Shown here: positions 16,620-25,839 of the stretch, piece by piece | Layout of the letters: every line of letters starts with the position of its first letter | How positions within the stretch are numbered: the stretch's first letter is position 1 | Source: Winogradskyella psychrotolerans RS-3 | GTDB lineage: Bacteria; Bacteroidota; Bacteroidia; Flavobacteriales; Flavobacteriaceae | Assembly (NCBI RefSeq): GCF_000427335.1 | Contig: NZ_ATMR01000077.1 | Location: forward strand, 1-64,000 | DNA: 64,000 nucleotides | Direction of reading: 5' to 3' | The notes under the pieces: model-generated | Told to the model about the DNA's origin: nothing | Databases searched by the model: none | What the model saw: only the letters and a program-made list of their open reading frames with translations | Made by a program: the position numbers and the translations under genes

Positions 16620-17396
16620 ATGAAAGACCAACTTAAGCGAGAAATTCAACTCAAAAAAACACCCAAACGCATCATCTCTTTGGTGCCTTCTCAAACCGAA
16701 TTATTGGTAGATCTGGGTTTAGAATCTTCAATTTTTGGCGTCACTAAGTTTTGTGTACACCCTAAGCATCTTAGAATGTCTAAAGCCGTTGTTGGTGGTA
16801 CAAAACAAATCAATATTGAAAAAATAATAGCACTTCGTCCAGATATTATCCTTTGCAATAAAGAGGAGAATACTAAGGAGATGATTGAAAGTCTAGAAGA
16901 AATTGCTCCAATTCACGTGAGTGATATTTATAATCTCGACGATTGTTTTGAGTTGATTAACATGTATGGGGAGATTTTTGATATTAAAAGAACGACGTCA
17001 ACTTTGGTAGCAAATATTCAATTAGAACGCGAAGCATTTCAACTTCAATTTCAAAATACAGATAAGTTAAAAATCGCTTATTTCATCTGGAAAAAACCTT
17101 GGATGGTTGCGGCATCAGATAACTTCATAGATGTTATGATTACAGAAGCTGGTTTTGTAAATGTATTTAATGATGAAAAACGCTATCCGGAAGTCGACTT
17201 AAGTAATCCAAAATTAAAAGAAGCCGATATTATTTTTCTCTCTAGCGAACCTTTTCCGTTTAAAGAAGAACATGTTTTGAAATTGAAAGCTCAATTTCCA
17301 AAAAAAACGATAAAAATTGTGGATGGCGAATTGTTTTCTTGGTATGGCAGTCGTTTACTAAAGTCTTATCTCTATTTTCAAACTCTTCATAATTAA
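16620..17396 (+). CDS. Helical-backbone metal receptor / cobalamin-binding-like protein
   Basis: 258 residues of the class III (TroA/BtuF-like) binding-protein fold: RIISLVPSQTELLVDLGLES near the start and RPDIILCNKEENTKEMIESL after the first lobe, then a second lobe with PWMVAASDNFIDVMITEAGF and ELFSWYGSRLL at the end. BtuF homologues bind vitamin B12 or iron chelates for an ABC importer. No signal peptide is visible (MKDQLKREIQLKKTPKR), so either it is cytoplasmic or the leader is missing; this is common for the flavobacterial version. No transporter genes adjoin. Ligand unproven; the B12-dependent mutase icmF is 2.3 kb away. Confidence 0.75.
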   Translation: MKDQLKREIQLKKTPKRIISLVPSQTELLVDLGLESSIFGVTKFCVHPKHLRMSKAVVGGTKQINIEKIIALRPDIILCNKEENTKEMIESLEEIAPIHVSDIYNLDDCFELINMYGEIFDIKRTTSTLVANIQLEREAFQLQFQNTDKLKIAYFIWKKPWMVAASDNFIDVMITEAGFVNVFNDEKRYPEVDLSNPKLKEADIIFLSSEPFPFKEEHVLKLKAQFPKKTIKIVDGELFSWYGSRLLKSYLYFQTLHN

Positions 17397-17400
17397 ACAC

Positions 17401-17433
17401 AAAAAAGTCGATACCTAACTACAATATCGACTT
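17401..17433 (-). terminator. Terminator, minus-strand direction
   Basis: AAGTCGATA (17405-17413) pairs with TATCGACTT (17425-17433); the A run at 17401-17406 gives a T run on the minus strand. It can end the small gene at 17557-17753 and lies right after the convergent metal-receptor gene. Confidence 0.65.
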
Positions 17434-17556
17434 CTAACTAACTAATGTAAGATCTAAACTAACTCAATCTTTTGCTCTGCAAAGATGATAAGTTTAATTA
17501 GCTTAGAAGTTAAGAGAATGTTAGGATATAATTAAGTGTAATTTAATAAGTTAGGA

Positions 17557-17753
17557 TTAATTGGCTTGTACTTCTGTATTGTATACAACAAATCCTAATT
17601 TATTAATTTTATAAAGGACTTTAGTGGCTTTATATTCAGAGAAATCACTTAATGCGTGATCTGTTTGTCTTAAGTTATAAGCATCTTCAATAAGTTGAAG
17701 ATACTTTTTCTTAAGCTTTATTCTTTTTTTACTATTTTTTCTGAATTGCTCAC
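17557..17753 (-). CDS. Small Lacal_2735-like protein, start or frame disrupted
   Basis: The minus strand encodes KLKKKYLQLIEDAYNLRQTD then HALSDFSEYKATKVLYKINK and LGFVVYNTEVQAN before TAA. The pattern of a basic start, a KLxxKYxxLxEEAxxL helix, then S(D)..Y.A..VL.KI, matches from memory the small Lacal_2735-type proteins widespread in Flavobacteriaceae. No ATG, GTG or TTG exists in this frame between the upstream stop (near 17800) and the similarity. A GTG at 17753 would be joined by adding one A to the A6 run (17735-17740), giving about 65 residues. So the gene is either frame-shifted at a homopolymer or has lost its start. Function unknown. Confidence 0.55.
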
Positions 17754-17852
17754 AGCTAAATTTTAATAAATACCTTAGTAAATTACTAAAATTTAGCTAG
17801 AACAGATGTTTTTTTAAGTAAAAAATAACAAAATATTTAGAGCAATGCTGAT

Positions 17853-18566
17853 TTAGTCTTGCATTGCAAAGACCTTCTTCAATAAATCGCTACCTCGAGA
17901 AGATACTTTTGTTCTTATTTCTTTTTCTTCAACAGCAATCATGGTATAAACACCTTTTAAAGCTTCTTGAGTTACGTAATCCGTTAAATCAGGGTTTACA
18001 TTATTCGTTAAAGGAATGTTGTTGTATTTAGTAATTAGATTCGACCAAATTTGATCAGCGCCTACTTTGCTAAACGAATTATTAATAACAGGCTTAAACT
18101 TGCTATATAATTCTGTTTGTGTTTTTGATGTTAAATATGATGTTGCTGCGTTATCTTCTCCTAAAAGAATGTTTTTTGCGTCATCAAATGTGATGTCTTT
18201 TACAGCGTTTACAAAAATTGGAGTCGCTTCAGATACAGCATCTTCTGCAGCTCTGTTAAGTACCTTTAAACCTTCATCAGCTAAACTGCTTAATCCAATT
18301 TTACGAAGTGCGCTGTCTACTTTTTGTAATTCTTCTGGTAAAACGATTTTTACCAATTCATTTTTAAAGAAACCATCTTCTGCGGTTAATTTAGTTACTT
18401 GTTTTTCAATCCCTGTGTCTAAGGCTTCTCGTAATCCGGCTGCAATGTCAGCATTACCTAAAACACCACCAGTTCCTTGTGGTAAAGAATCAACAACTTG
18501 TTGTAACTCAGCACAAGCCGTTAAATTGAAAATAATTAGTAGGGCAAAAATTCTTTTAATCATCAT
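17853..18566 (-). CDS. DUF4197-family lipoprotein
   Basis: 237 residues. The leader MMIKRIFALLIIFNLTACAE is a lipoprotein signal with a lipobox (LTAC). The mature part (GLREALDTGIEKQVTKLTAE, ILLGEDNAATSYLTSKTQTE, YVTQEALKGVYTMIAVEEKE, IR...GSDLLKKVF) corresponds to the DUF4197 family, mostly alpha-helical envelope proteins of unknown role in Bacteroidota and Proteobacteria. A TATCTTTG box (18592-18585 on the minus strand) lies about 20 bp before the start, so it is an independent unit downstream of purU. Complete; function unknown. Confidence 0.85.
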   Translation of the reverse strand: MMIKRIFALLIIFNLTACAELQQVVDSLPQGTGGVLGNADIAAGLREALDTGIEKQVTKLTAEDGFFKNELVKIVLPEELQKVDSALRKIGLSSLADEGLKVLNRAAEDAVSEATPIFVNAVKDITFDDAKNILLGEDNAATSYLTSKTQTELYSKFKPVINNSFSKVGADQIWSNLITKYNNIPLTNNVNPDLTDYVTQEALKGVYTMIAVEEKEIRTKVSSRGSDLLKKVFAMQD

Positions 18567-18724
18567 TTAAGTTTTTAGTGTTGGCAAAGATAATTTATAT
18601 AGTCAAAAAAACTTCAAGTTTTAAACCTAAAATAGACGTCTAAGCTTATTGTATAGACACATTTAAGTTTAAATAGTCACTTTTAAGTTATTTTTAAGTT
18701 GATTTTGTATCTATTAAATAATGC

Positions 18725-19579
18725 TTAAGAGAAGATGATCGTCTTATTATTGTAAACCATAACTTTTCTATTGGCGTGAAGCTTAATAGCGTTAGATAAA
18801 ACAATCTTTTCTAAATCGCGCCCTTTTGCTATTAAATCTTTAATTGAAAACGTATGAGACACATGCGCCACATCTTGTTCTATAATTGGTCCGGCATCTA
18901 ATTCTTCAGTGATATAATGACTCGTAGATCCAATAATTTTTACACCGCGTTTGTATGCCGAATGATAAGGTTTTGCACCCACAAAAGCAGGTAAAAACGA
19001 ATGATGAATATTGATAATCTTATTAGGGTACTTATCAATTAATGTTTCAGAAACAATTTGCATGTAGCGAGCCAATACTATAAAATCTATATTATGAGAT
19101 TCTAATAAATTTAACTGCTCTTGTTCGGCTTCATGTTTCATAGCTTTAGTGACAGGAACATGATAAAACGGAATGTTGAAACTATCGGCAATAGGTTTTA
19201 AATCGAGATGATTACTCAGGATAAATGGAATTTCAAGAAATAGTTCACCCGAGTTATAACGGCCTAAAATATCATACAAACAATGATCGTATTTAGACAC
19301 AAATAGCGCCATTTTCGGTTTTCTTTCAGCGGAATATATTTTCCATTTTAATTGGAATTTCTCGGCTAATTCAGAATTGAATAGGTGTTTGAATTTTTCA
19401 AGTGAGAACGAACTTGATGCAAATTCACATTCCAATCGCATAAAAAAGATATTTTGTTCTCTGTCGACATGCTGATCGATATAAACAATATTTCCATCGT
19501 TTGAAGCCATAAAACTCGTCACCGAAGCAATAATATTCGGTTGATCTGCGCAATGAATAAGTAATGTGATTTTATGCAT
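18725..19579 (-). CDS. purU: Formyltetrahydrofolate deformylase
   Basis: 284 residues: an N-terminal ACT domain (MHKITLLIHCADQPNIIASV) and a C-terminal formyl-transferase fold (KMALFVSKYDHCLYDILGRY, NIDFIVLARYMQIVSETLID, NIHHSFLPAFVGAKPYHSAY). The NIHHSFLP stretch with its His residues and the later D in the AGPIIEQDV stretch are the catalytic signature. The enzyme hydrolyses 10-formyl-THF to THF and formate, supplying formate for PurT and balancing one-carbon units. Diverges from icmF over a 145-bp gap. Complete. Confidence 0.92.
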   Translation of the reverse strand: MHKITLLIHCADQPNIIASVTSFMASNDGNIVYIDQHVDREQNIFFMRLECEFASSSFSLEKFKHLFNSELAEKFQLKWKIYSAERKPKMALFVSKYDHCLYDILGRYNSGELFLEIPFILSNHLDLKPIADSFNIPFYHVPVTKAMKHEAEQEQLNLLESHNIDFIVLARYMQIVSETLIDKYPNKIINIHHSFLPAFVGAKPYHSAYKRGVKIIGSTSHYITEELDAGPIIEQDVAHVSHTFSIKDLIAKGRDLEKIVLSNAIKLHANRKVMVYNNKTIIFS

Positions 19580-19724
19580 AAAACTAATCTTGAATGAGTT
19601 GATAAAAGTAATTAAAATTGTGTGCTATCGCCACTTTCTTTACGTTTTAGATAATTGATGATTATTGCCTTAGATTTTTGAATATTCCTTAAATTTGTCT
19701 CTTAAATAAGCAAGATTTTTAAGA

Positions 19725-22700
19725 ATGGAACAAGTTGCACCTTATAAGCCAAAATATAAAGTACGAATAGTAACAGCCGCATCTCTTTTTGATGGACACG
19801 ATGCAGCCATAAATATAATGCGCCGTATCATTCAATCTACTGGAGTTGAGGTGATTCACTTGGGGCATGATAGAAGTGTAGAGGAGGTTGTGAATACGGC
19901 TATCCAAGAGGATGCGAATGCCATTGCATTAACATCATATCAAGGTGGTCACAACGAGTATTTTAAATATATGTATGATTTGCTGAAAGAAAAAGGAGCT
20001 AGTCATATTAAAATCTTCGGTGGTGGAGGTGGAGTTATTCTTCCCGAAGAAATTAAAGAATTAATGGATTATGGAATTACCAGAATCTATTCTCCAGATG
20101 ACGGAAGAGCACTTGGTTTACAAGGCATGATTAACGATTTGGTACAACAAGCAGATTATGCTATTGGAGATGAGTTAAGTAACGAAGTAGATCTACTTCC
20201 TACCAAAAATCCAAAAGCAATTGCTCGAGTGATATCTTCTGCAGAAAACTTTCCAGAAGTTGCAAAAGCGACGTTAGACAAAATTCATATAAAAAATAAA
20301 ACATCTAAAACACCAGTTTTAGGAATAACAGGAACAGGTGGAGCAGGAAAATCGAGTTTAGTCGATGAGCTAGTTCGTCGTTTTTTAATCGATTTTCCAG
20401 ATAAAACTATAGGTTTAGTATCGGTAGATCCTTCTAAACGTAAAACAGGAGGAGCGCTTTTAGGAGATCGTATTCGTATGAATGCGATTAACAACTCAAG
20501 AGTGTATATGCGTAGTTTGGCAACACGTCAGTCTAACTTAGCCTTATCAAAATATGTAAACGAAGCGATTGAAGTTCTAAAAGCTGCAGAATACGATATA
20601 ATCATCTTAGAAACTTCTGGTATCGGTCAGTCGGATACTGAAATCATGGAACATTCTGATGTGGCCTTATACGTTATGACTCCAGAATTTGGTGCAGCAA
20701 CACAATTAGAAAAAATTGACATGCTAGATTTCGCCGATTTAGTAGCGATTAACAAGTTTGATAAACGTGGTTCTTTAGATGCATTGCGCGATGTAAAGAA
20801 ACAATACATGCGTAACAATCATCTTTGGGATGTTCACCAAGATGATTTGCCGGTTTATGGAACAATAGCTTCACAATTCAACGATCCAGGAATGAATACG
20901 CTTTATAAAGCGATTATGGATAAATTGGTTGAAAAAGCTAATTCAGAATTAAAATCGACTTTCGAAATTTCTAAGGAAATGAGCGAGAAGATTTTTGTGA
21001 TTCCACCGTCTAGAACACGTTATTTATCTGAAATTGCTGAAAGTAATCGCGCTTATGATAAAACCGCAGATGCGCAAGTTGAAGTGGCTCAGCGTTTATA
21101 CGGTATTTATAAAACATTAGAATCTGTTTTAGAGGCAACTCCAGAATTAGATAAGGCAGGAATTGCTTCAGAATCGATAGCGCCTAATGAAGAGAATAAA
21201 GATTTTGTAAAACTTTTAGTTAGTGAATTCGACCGTGTAAAATTAAACCTAGATCCTTACAATTGGGAAGTGATAACAGGTTGGGATGAGAAAGTTAATA
21301 AATACAAAAATCCAATTTATAGCTTTAAAGTAAGAGATAAAGAGATTAAAATCGAAACACATTCGGAGTCGTTATCACATTTACAAATTCCACGAATAGC
21401 GTTACCTAAATATCAAGCTTGGGGAGATTTATTACGTTGGACATTGCAAGAAAACGTACCAGGAGAATTTCCATACACTTCGGGATTATATCCTTTTAAG
21501 CGTACAGGTGAAGATCCAGCGCGTATGTTTGCAGGTGAAGGAGGACCAGAACGTACCAACAGACGTTTTCACTATGTAAGTGCAGGTTTACCAGCAAAAC
21601 GTTTATCTACTGCTTTCGATAGTGTAACACTTTATGGAAACGATCCAGACTTAAGACCAGATATTTATGGTAAAATTGGTAATGCAGGAGTTAGTATTTG
21701 TTGTTTAGATGATGCTAAAAAACTGTATTCTGGTTTTGATTTAGCAAATGTAATGACCTCGGTAAGTATGACTATTAATGGTCCTGCACCAATGTTATTA
21801 GGCTTCTTTATGAATGCGGCCATTGATCAGCAATGTGAGTTTTACATTAAAGAGAATGGTTTAGAAAAGGAAGTTGAAGCTAAAATTGCTAAGATTTATA
21901 AAGGCAAAGAGCGTCCATCTTATAATGGCGATTTACCAGAAGGAAATAATGGTTTAGGATTAATGTTATTGGGTTTTACAGGAGATAAAGTATTACCAGC
22001 AGATGTGTATGCCGAAATTAAAACCAATACTATTGCTCAAGTTAGAGGAACGGTTCAAGCAGATATTTTAAAAGAAGATCAAGCACAAAACACCTGTATT
22101 TTCTCTACAGAATTTGCATTGCGTTTAATGGGAGATGTTCAAGAATATTTTATTGAGAATAACGTACGTAACTTTTATTCAGTTTCTATTTCTGGATATC
22201 ATATTGCAGAAGCAGGAGCCAATCCAATTACACAATTAGCGTTGACCTTATCTAATGGTTTCACTTACGTGGAATATTATTTAAGTCGTGGTATGGACAT
22301 CAATAAATTTGGTCCAAACCTATCCTTCTTTTTCTCAAACGGAATTGATCCAGAATACGCAGTAATTGGTCGTGTGGCACGTAAAATTTGGGCAAAAGCA
22401 ATGAAGCACAAATATGGCGCCAATGCAAGAGCACAAATGTTGAAATATCATATTCAAACCTCTGGTCGTAGTTTACACGCGCAGGAGATTGACTTTAATG
22501 ATATTCGTACAACGCTTCAAGCTTTATACGCTATTTATGATAACTGTAACTCATTACACACCAATGCGTATGATGAGGCTATTACCACACCAACAGAAGA
22601 ATCTGTTAGACGTGCGATGGCAATTCAGTTGATTATAAATAAAGAATTAGGATTAAATAAAAACGAAAACCCAATACAAGGCTCTTTTATTATTGAAGAA

Positions 22701-23138
22701 TTAACAGATTTAGTAGAAGAAGCTGTGCTTTTAGAATTCGACAGAATTACAGAACGTGGTGGTGTTTTAGGTGCTATGGAAACGATGTACCAACGTAGTA
22801 AAATACAAGAAGAAAGCTTGTATTATGAAACTTTAAAACACAACGGGAAATTCCCAATTATTGGTGTAAATACCTTTTTAAGTTCTAAAGGGTCTCCAAC
22901 GGTTGTGCCGGCGGAAGTAATTAGAGCAACAGAAGAAGAGAAGCAATTTCAGATTAAAACGTTAGCGAATCTTCATGAAGCAAATGATACAGAAGCATTG
23001 TTAACAGATTTACAACAACGCGCCATTAATAACGAAAATATATTTGAAGCTTTAATGGAAGTTTGTAAAGTCTGTAGTTTAGGTGAGATTACAGCTTCGT
23101 TATTTGAAGTTGGAGGTCAGTATAGACGAAACATGTAA
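19725..23138 (+). CDS. icmF: Fused isobutyryl-CoA mutase / methylmalonyl-CoA mutase family (IcmF)
   Basis: 1137 residues in three parts: an N-terminal B12-binding domain (residues about 12-145, [11 protein letters not shown] with the cobalt-ligand His), a G3E-type chaperone GTPase (Walker [10 protein letters not shown] near 205, then NKFD), and a C-terminal substrate-binding TIM barrel (from about 560, [20 protein letters not shown] and RRFHYVSAG). This order is that of IcmF, which interconverts isobutyryl-CoA and butyryl-CoA with adenosylcobalamin and loads its own cofactor through the GTPase. Annotators often call it methylmalonyl-CoA mutase; the domain order argues for IcmF. A TAAATTTG box (19690-19697) with a TTG 22 bp upstream precedes it. 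Complete. Confidence 0.92.
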   Translation: MEQVAPYKPKYKVRIVTAASLFDGHDAAINIMRRIIQSTGVEVIHLGHDRSVEEVVNTAIQEDANAIALTSYQGGHNEYFKYMYDLLKEKGASHIKIFGGGGGVILPEEIKELMDYGITRIYSPDDGRALGLQGMINDLVQQADYAIGDELSNEVDLLPTKNPKAIARVISSAENFPEVAKATLDKIHIKNKTSKTPVLGITGTGGAGKSSLVDELVRRFLIDFPDKTIGLVSVDPSKRKTGGALLGDRIRMNAINNSRVYMRSLATRQSNLALSKYVNEAIEVLKAAEYDIIILETSGIGQSDTEIMEHSDVALYVMTPEFGAATQLEKIDMLDFADLVAINKFDKRGSLDALRDVKKQYMRNNHLWDVHQDDLPVYGTIASQFNDPGMNTLYKAIMDKLVEKANSELKSTFEISKEMSEKIFVIPPSRTRYLSEIAESNRAYDKTADAQVEVAQRLYGIYKTLESVLEATPELDKAGIASESIAPNEENKDFVKLLVSEFDRVKLNLDPYNWEVITGWDEKVNKYKNPIYSFKVRDKEIKIETHSESLSHLQIPRIALPKYQAWGDLLRWTLQENVPGEFPYTSGLYPFKRTGEDPARMFAGEGGPERTNRRFHYVSAGLPAKRLSTAFDSVTLYGNDPDLRPDIYGKIGNAGVSICCLDDAKKLYSGFDLANVMTSVSMTINGPAPMLLGFFMNAAIDQQCEFYIKENGLEKEVEAKIAKIYKGKERPSYNGDLPEGNNGLGLMLLGFTGDKVLPADVYAEIKTNTIAQVRGTVQADILKEDQAQNTCIFSTEFALRLMGDVQEYFIENNVRNFYSVSISGYHIAEAGANPITQLALTLSNGFTYVEYYLSRGMDINKFGPNLSFFFSNGIDPEYAVIGRVARKIWAKAMKHKYGANARAQMLKYHIQTSGRSLHAQEIDFNDIRTTLQALYAIYDNCNSLHTNAYDEAITTPTEESVRRAMAIQLIINKELGLNKNENPIQGSFIIEELTDLVEEAVLLEFDRITERGGVLGAMETMYQRSKIQEESLYYETLKHNGKFPIIGVNTFLSSKGSPTVVPAEVIRATEEEKQFQIKTLANLHEANDTEALLTDLQQRAINNENIFEALMEVCKVCSLGEITASLFEVGGQYRRNM

Positions 23139-23146
23139 GTAGAGAG

Positions 23147-23173
23147 CCCACTTTTCATTTTTTTGAAAAGTGT
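23147..23173 (+). terminator. Hairpin after icmF
   Basis: CACTTTTCA pairs with TGAAAAGTG around a T-rich loop just after the icmF stop; a possible transcript end, although no long T run follows. Confidence 0.5.
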
Positions 23174-23344
23174 GCGAATCGCTTATTCCAAACTAGTTTT
23201 GGGATCTCAATTAAAGATTTTTTCGTTTTATCGAAAAAAGTTAACTTTTAAGAGAGGCTTTTGTTATTCAGAGGATTATTCAAATTAAAATATATTTTGA
23301 TTGATAATACCTAGACGTAGTTTAAAGAATTTCAATAAATAATA

Positions 23345-23377
23345 AAAAAGCGTTTCAATCTGAAGCGCTTTTTTTAC
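23345..23377 (+). terminator. Hairpin upstream of the OsmC gene
   Basis: AGCGTTTCA pairs with TGAAGCGCT, flanked by an A run and a run of seven T, 20 bp before the OsmC start. It is bidirectional in form. It may end icmF transcripts or act as a leader terminator for OsmC. The rest of 23174-23344 shows nothing recognisable. Confidence 0.6.
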
Positions 23378-23395
23378 ATCAATTAAAATAACACC

Positions 23396-23869
23396 ATGTC
23401 TATAAAACACACCTTTAAAGCAACCGTAAACTGGACAATTAACCAAGGAGAAAGCACACAAAACCCAAGAACTTTCAGTCGGAATCATGAGGTATTAATT
23501 GACAACAAAGCAACTCCATTACAGGTGTCAGCAGCAAAACCCTTTAGAGGTGATGATGCTTTATACAATCCAGAAGATTTATTATTGTCAGCTTTAACGT
23601 CCTGCCATATGATGTCTTATTTATACGTTTGTGCTCAAAATAATATAGAAGTTTTAAGCTATACAGATCATGCAGAAGGCGATTTAGAAGTTAATGCTTC
23701 AGGAAGTGGAAGTTTTAAATCCGTAAGGTTAAAACCTATAGTTACTATAAAAGATGAGGCACAAAAAACACTAGCACTAAGTTTGCATAATAAGGCAAAC
23801 AGCTTATGTTTTATAGCTAATTCTTGCAATTTTCCAATTACTCACGAAGCAATTATATTGGTGAAATAA
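23396..23869 (+). CDS. OsmC-family peroxiredoxin-like protein
   Basis: 157 residues. The OsmC/Ohr fold is indicated by NPEDLLLSALTSCHMMSYLY (first catalytic Cys with preceding Glu) and, at the end, NKANSLCFIANSCNFPITHE (second Cys). These proteins reduce organic hydroperoxides using paired thiols. Starts MSIKHTFKATVNWTINQGES. It directly precedes the Cys-rich peptide and the SigZ-like sigma factor on the same strand, which suggests a thiol or metal stress module. Complete. Confidence 0.88.
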   Translation: MSIKHTFKATVNWTINQGESTQNPRTFSRNHEVLIDNKATPLQVSAAKPFRGDDALYNPEDLLLSALTSCHMMSYLYVCAQNNIEVLSYTDHAEGDLEVNASGSGSFKSVRLKPIVTIKDEAQKTLALSLHNKANSLCFIANSCNFPITHEAIILVK

Positions 23870-23951
23870 TTCAACATTAATAAATGTTATCATCTTTTTG
23901 CATCTTTTTAAAGATTTGCTCGTCTATTATATGAACTATAAAATAGATATC

Positions 23952-24053
23952 ATGAAAAATAAAGAATGCACTTGCGATTGCGATAATTGCGCAAAAGGAA
24001 ATTGTTTTAACTGTACTTGTAATAGCTGTGCATGTACAAATTGCAATTGTTAA
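23952..24053 (+). CDS. Cysteine-rich metallothionein-like peptide, 33 residues
   Basis: A short frame beginning at ATG 23952: MKNKECTCDCDNCAKGNCF followed by NCTCNSCACTNCNC and TAA. Eleven of 33 residues are Cys, arranged as CxC and CxxC pairs (positions 6, 8, 10, 13, 18, 21, 23, 26, 28, 31, 33), with no aromatic residue except one Phe. This is the composition of a metallothionein, i.e. a soft-metal (Zn, Cu, Cd) ligand. No signal peptide, so cytoplasmic. A hairpin terminator follows immediately (24061-24099), then the SigZ-like gene, whose own protein ends in a Cys-rich tail. I know no named family for it. Too short for most automated gene callers. Confidence 0.65.
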   Translation: MKNKECTCDCDNCAKGNCFNCTCNSCACTNCNC

Positions 24054-24060
24054 ATTAGTG

Positions 24061-24099
24061 TTAGTTCGGGTGCGAGATTTTGTGTCCGAACTAATTTTA
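24061..24099 (+). terminator. Hairpin terminator after the Cys-rich peptide gene
   Basis: TTAGTTCGG (24061-24069) pairs with CCGAACTAA (24086-24094), followed by TTTTAA. It lies between the peptide and the sigma factor gene, so it could act as a partial terminator setting a high peptide-to-sigma ratio. Confidence 0.65.
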
Positions 24100-24112
24100 A
24101 TTAATTTAGAGT

Positions 24113-24652
24113 ATGACTACAAAAGATGTTTGGGGACTATATGCAGAAGACATAAGACGCTTTATTCTGAGTAAAGTAAAGAATCCTGTGATTACAGAAG
24201 ATATTCTTCAGGAAACCTTTATAAAAGTTCATACGAAGTTGCATACCCTAAAAGATGAAGATAAACTGAAATCATGGTTGTTTTCAATTGCGAGATATAC
24301 TATTCTGGATTACTTTAGAGAAAATAAACAAGAGTTACCTGTGGACGATTTAGAAATAGAATCAGAGCCAGAACCTAGTGAACATTCTGAGCAAGACTGC
24401 CTCAGAGGAATTATAAAAAGCTTACCTAAAAAATATAGAGACCCTTTGTTTTTATCTGATATTAAAGGCTTAAAACAACAAGAGGTCGCTAATCAATTAC
24501 ACTTGTCATTACCAACGGTAAAATCTCAAATTCAGCGTGCAAGAAAGCAGATTGCACAGGGTTTTATGGATTGTTGCGGTTTTAAAATGAATGATGAAGG
24601 TCATTTAGTTGGAGAAATACAAGACAAAGCCGACTGTAAAGTCTGTCATTAA
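24113..24652 (+). CDS. sigZ: SigZ-like ECF RNA polymerase sigma factor with Cys-rich tail
   Basis: 179 residues. Region 2 (VITEDILQETFIKVHTKLHT, KLKSWLFSIARYTILDYFRE) and region 4 (LPKKYRDPLFLSDIKGLKQQ, VANQLHLSLPTVKSQIQRAR) form a normal ECF sigma. After region 4 comes a short extension DCCGFKMNDEGHLVGEIQDK and ADCKVCH with a CC pair and C..C.H, as in SigZ-type sigmas; this may bind metal or sense thiols in place of a separate anti-sigma. No anti-sigma gene adjoins. Upstream lie the Cys-rich peptide and OsmC genes, possible members of its regulon. Complete. Confidence 0.82.
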   Translation: MTTKDVWGLYAEDIRRFILSKVKNPVITEDILQETFIKVHTKLHTLKDEDKLKSWLFSIARYTILDYFRENKQELPVDDLEIESEPEPSEHSEQDCLRGIIKSLPKKYRDPLFLSDIKGLKQQEVANQLHLSLPTVKSQIQRARKQIAQGFMDCCGFKMNDEGHLVGEIQDKADCKVCH

Positions 24653-24707
24653 TGGTATCTTTGCAGTCCTTAGTAAATTTTTAATTTACTATTTAAAAAA
24701 TGCATTC

Positions 24708-25322
24708 ATGTCTTTCAAAAAATTACATCCTTTATTAAAAGAATCTTTAGAAAACGCTGGTTATGAAACTTCAAATCCGTTTCAGAAAAAAGTACTTCCA
24801 ATATTAAAAGCGGGCTCTGATGCATATATCATTGCACCAAAAGATAGCGGAAAAACAACAGCGCTTATTATTGCGACTATCCATAAGCTGAAAGCTGAGG
24901 CTTTTGAAGATTCTCCACGTGCCGTAATTATAGTAAAAGATAAGGCAGATGCTTTAGCTTTAAAAGATGAATTTGAGCGTTTTACAAAAAACACAGATTT
25001 AAGAGTTTATGCGCTTTACGATGAATATGATATTGAAAAGCAAAAAACGGAAGTGTATTTCGGTCAAGATATAGTCATTGCTACTCCTGCTAGATTAAGT
25101 AAGTTGTATTTTTTGAATGGTATTCATTTAGGGGAAATCCAATTATTTGTTATTGAAGATGCGGATTATGTAGGTAGGAATAATACTTATAACCTCCTAT
25201 TACGCTTATCAGAAAGTGTTGGTAAAAGCCAATTTGTAATTATTGCCGATGCCATGAGTTCTAAAATTAAGAACTATCAAAATTCTTTTATGAGTAATGC
25301 ACAACTAATTGAAAAAAAATAA
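24708..25322 (+). CDS. Single-domain DEAD-box-like ATPase
   Basis: 204 residues from MSFKKLHPLLKESLENAGYE; chosen because a TATCTTTG box (24656-24663) lies 45 bp upstream, whereas an in-frame start at 24609 would overlap the sigma gene. Present: a Q-motif-like FQKKVLPIL, Walker A PKDSGKTT, IVIATPARL (motif Ib region), motif II in degenerate form IEDAD, and IIADAMSS at motif III. Only the first RecA domain is encoded; the second, needed for RNA unwinding, is absent and no remnant follows. It may be a stand-alone regulator or decoy of RNA helicases. The missing domain and EDAD instead of DEAD make helicase activity doubtful. Confidence 0.75.
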   Translation: MSFKKLHPLLKESLENAGYETSNPFQKKVLPILKAGSDAYIIAPKDSGKTTALIIATIHKLKAEAFEDSPRAVIIVKDKADALALKDEFERFTKNTDLRVYALYDEYDIEKQKTEVYFGQDIVIATPARLSKLYFLNGIHLGEIQLFVIEDADYVGRNNTYNLLLRLSESVGKSQFVIIADAMSSKIKNYQNSFMSNAQLIEKK

Positions 25323-25326
25323 CGAC

Positions 25327-25722
25327 TTAAAGCGTCAACATCCAAGTGCGTTGCAACTTTCTAAACTTTCTTAATTCGCCACGAAGAATAGGTAGATAAT
25401 CTCTTCCGTTACTATTAGACTTTTCTAGCCTTCTACAATTGCTGTATAGACGCGTTGTTAAACGGTCTAAGCTTTCTAGATGCTTACTCTTTTTATGAGA
25501 ACAACGTTCTTGTTCAGCACTAATAATTTGAGGGGCAAGATTAGTAGATTGTTGAACAATATCTCCTGAGAAATAAATATGCTCATCCTCTGAACCATCA
25601 GCATTCAAGTATGATAAATCTTGATTGAGATAGGTTGAGATACTTCGAGACAACACAATAATATCTATTGCCTTCTGGTAAACAGGCAAATGAGAAAAAT
25701 GCGATGGTAGGTTATAATTCAT
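25327..25722 (-). CDS. Conserved hypothetical protein, all-helical
   Basis: 131 residues from MNYNLPSHFSHLPVYQKAID; an ATG 33 bp upstream (25755) is also possible. The sequence is predicted helical throughout, with a heptad-like pattern (LDRLTTRLYSNCRRLEKS, LRGELRKFRKLQRTWML), one region rich in charged residues, and no membrane segment or signal peptide. The start LPVYQKAIDIIVLSRSISTY recalls four-helix-bundle proteins, but similarity is too weak to assign. It diverges from the Lrp-type regulator gene and converges on the DEAD-box gene with a 4-bp gap. Function unknown. Confidence 0.65.
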   Translation of the reverse strand: MNYNLPSHFSHLPVYQKAIDIIVLSRSISTYLNQDLSYLNADGSEDEHIYFSGDIVQQSTNLAPQIISAEQERCSHKKSKHLESLDRLTTRLYSNCRRLEKSNSNGRDYLPILRGELRKFRKLQRTWMLTL

Positions 25723-25839
25723 AATTTCAGTAGCAATTGATACGAAATTAAGCACTAAAAACTAATTTTAACTTTAAGATTTAAAGTGATTTTGTATATT
25801 TACTTTAATAATAATGTTATTATAGTTAAATTTCTTTAA

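Noticed and set aside
20285-20818. Antisense frames within icmF
   Set aside because: They lie wholly inside a conserved gene and show no domain features.
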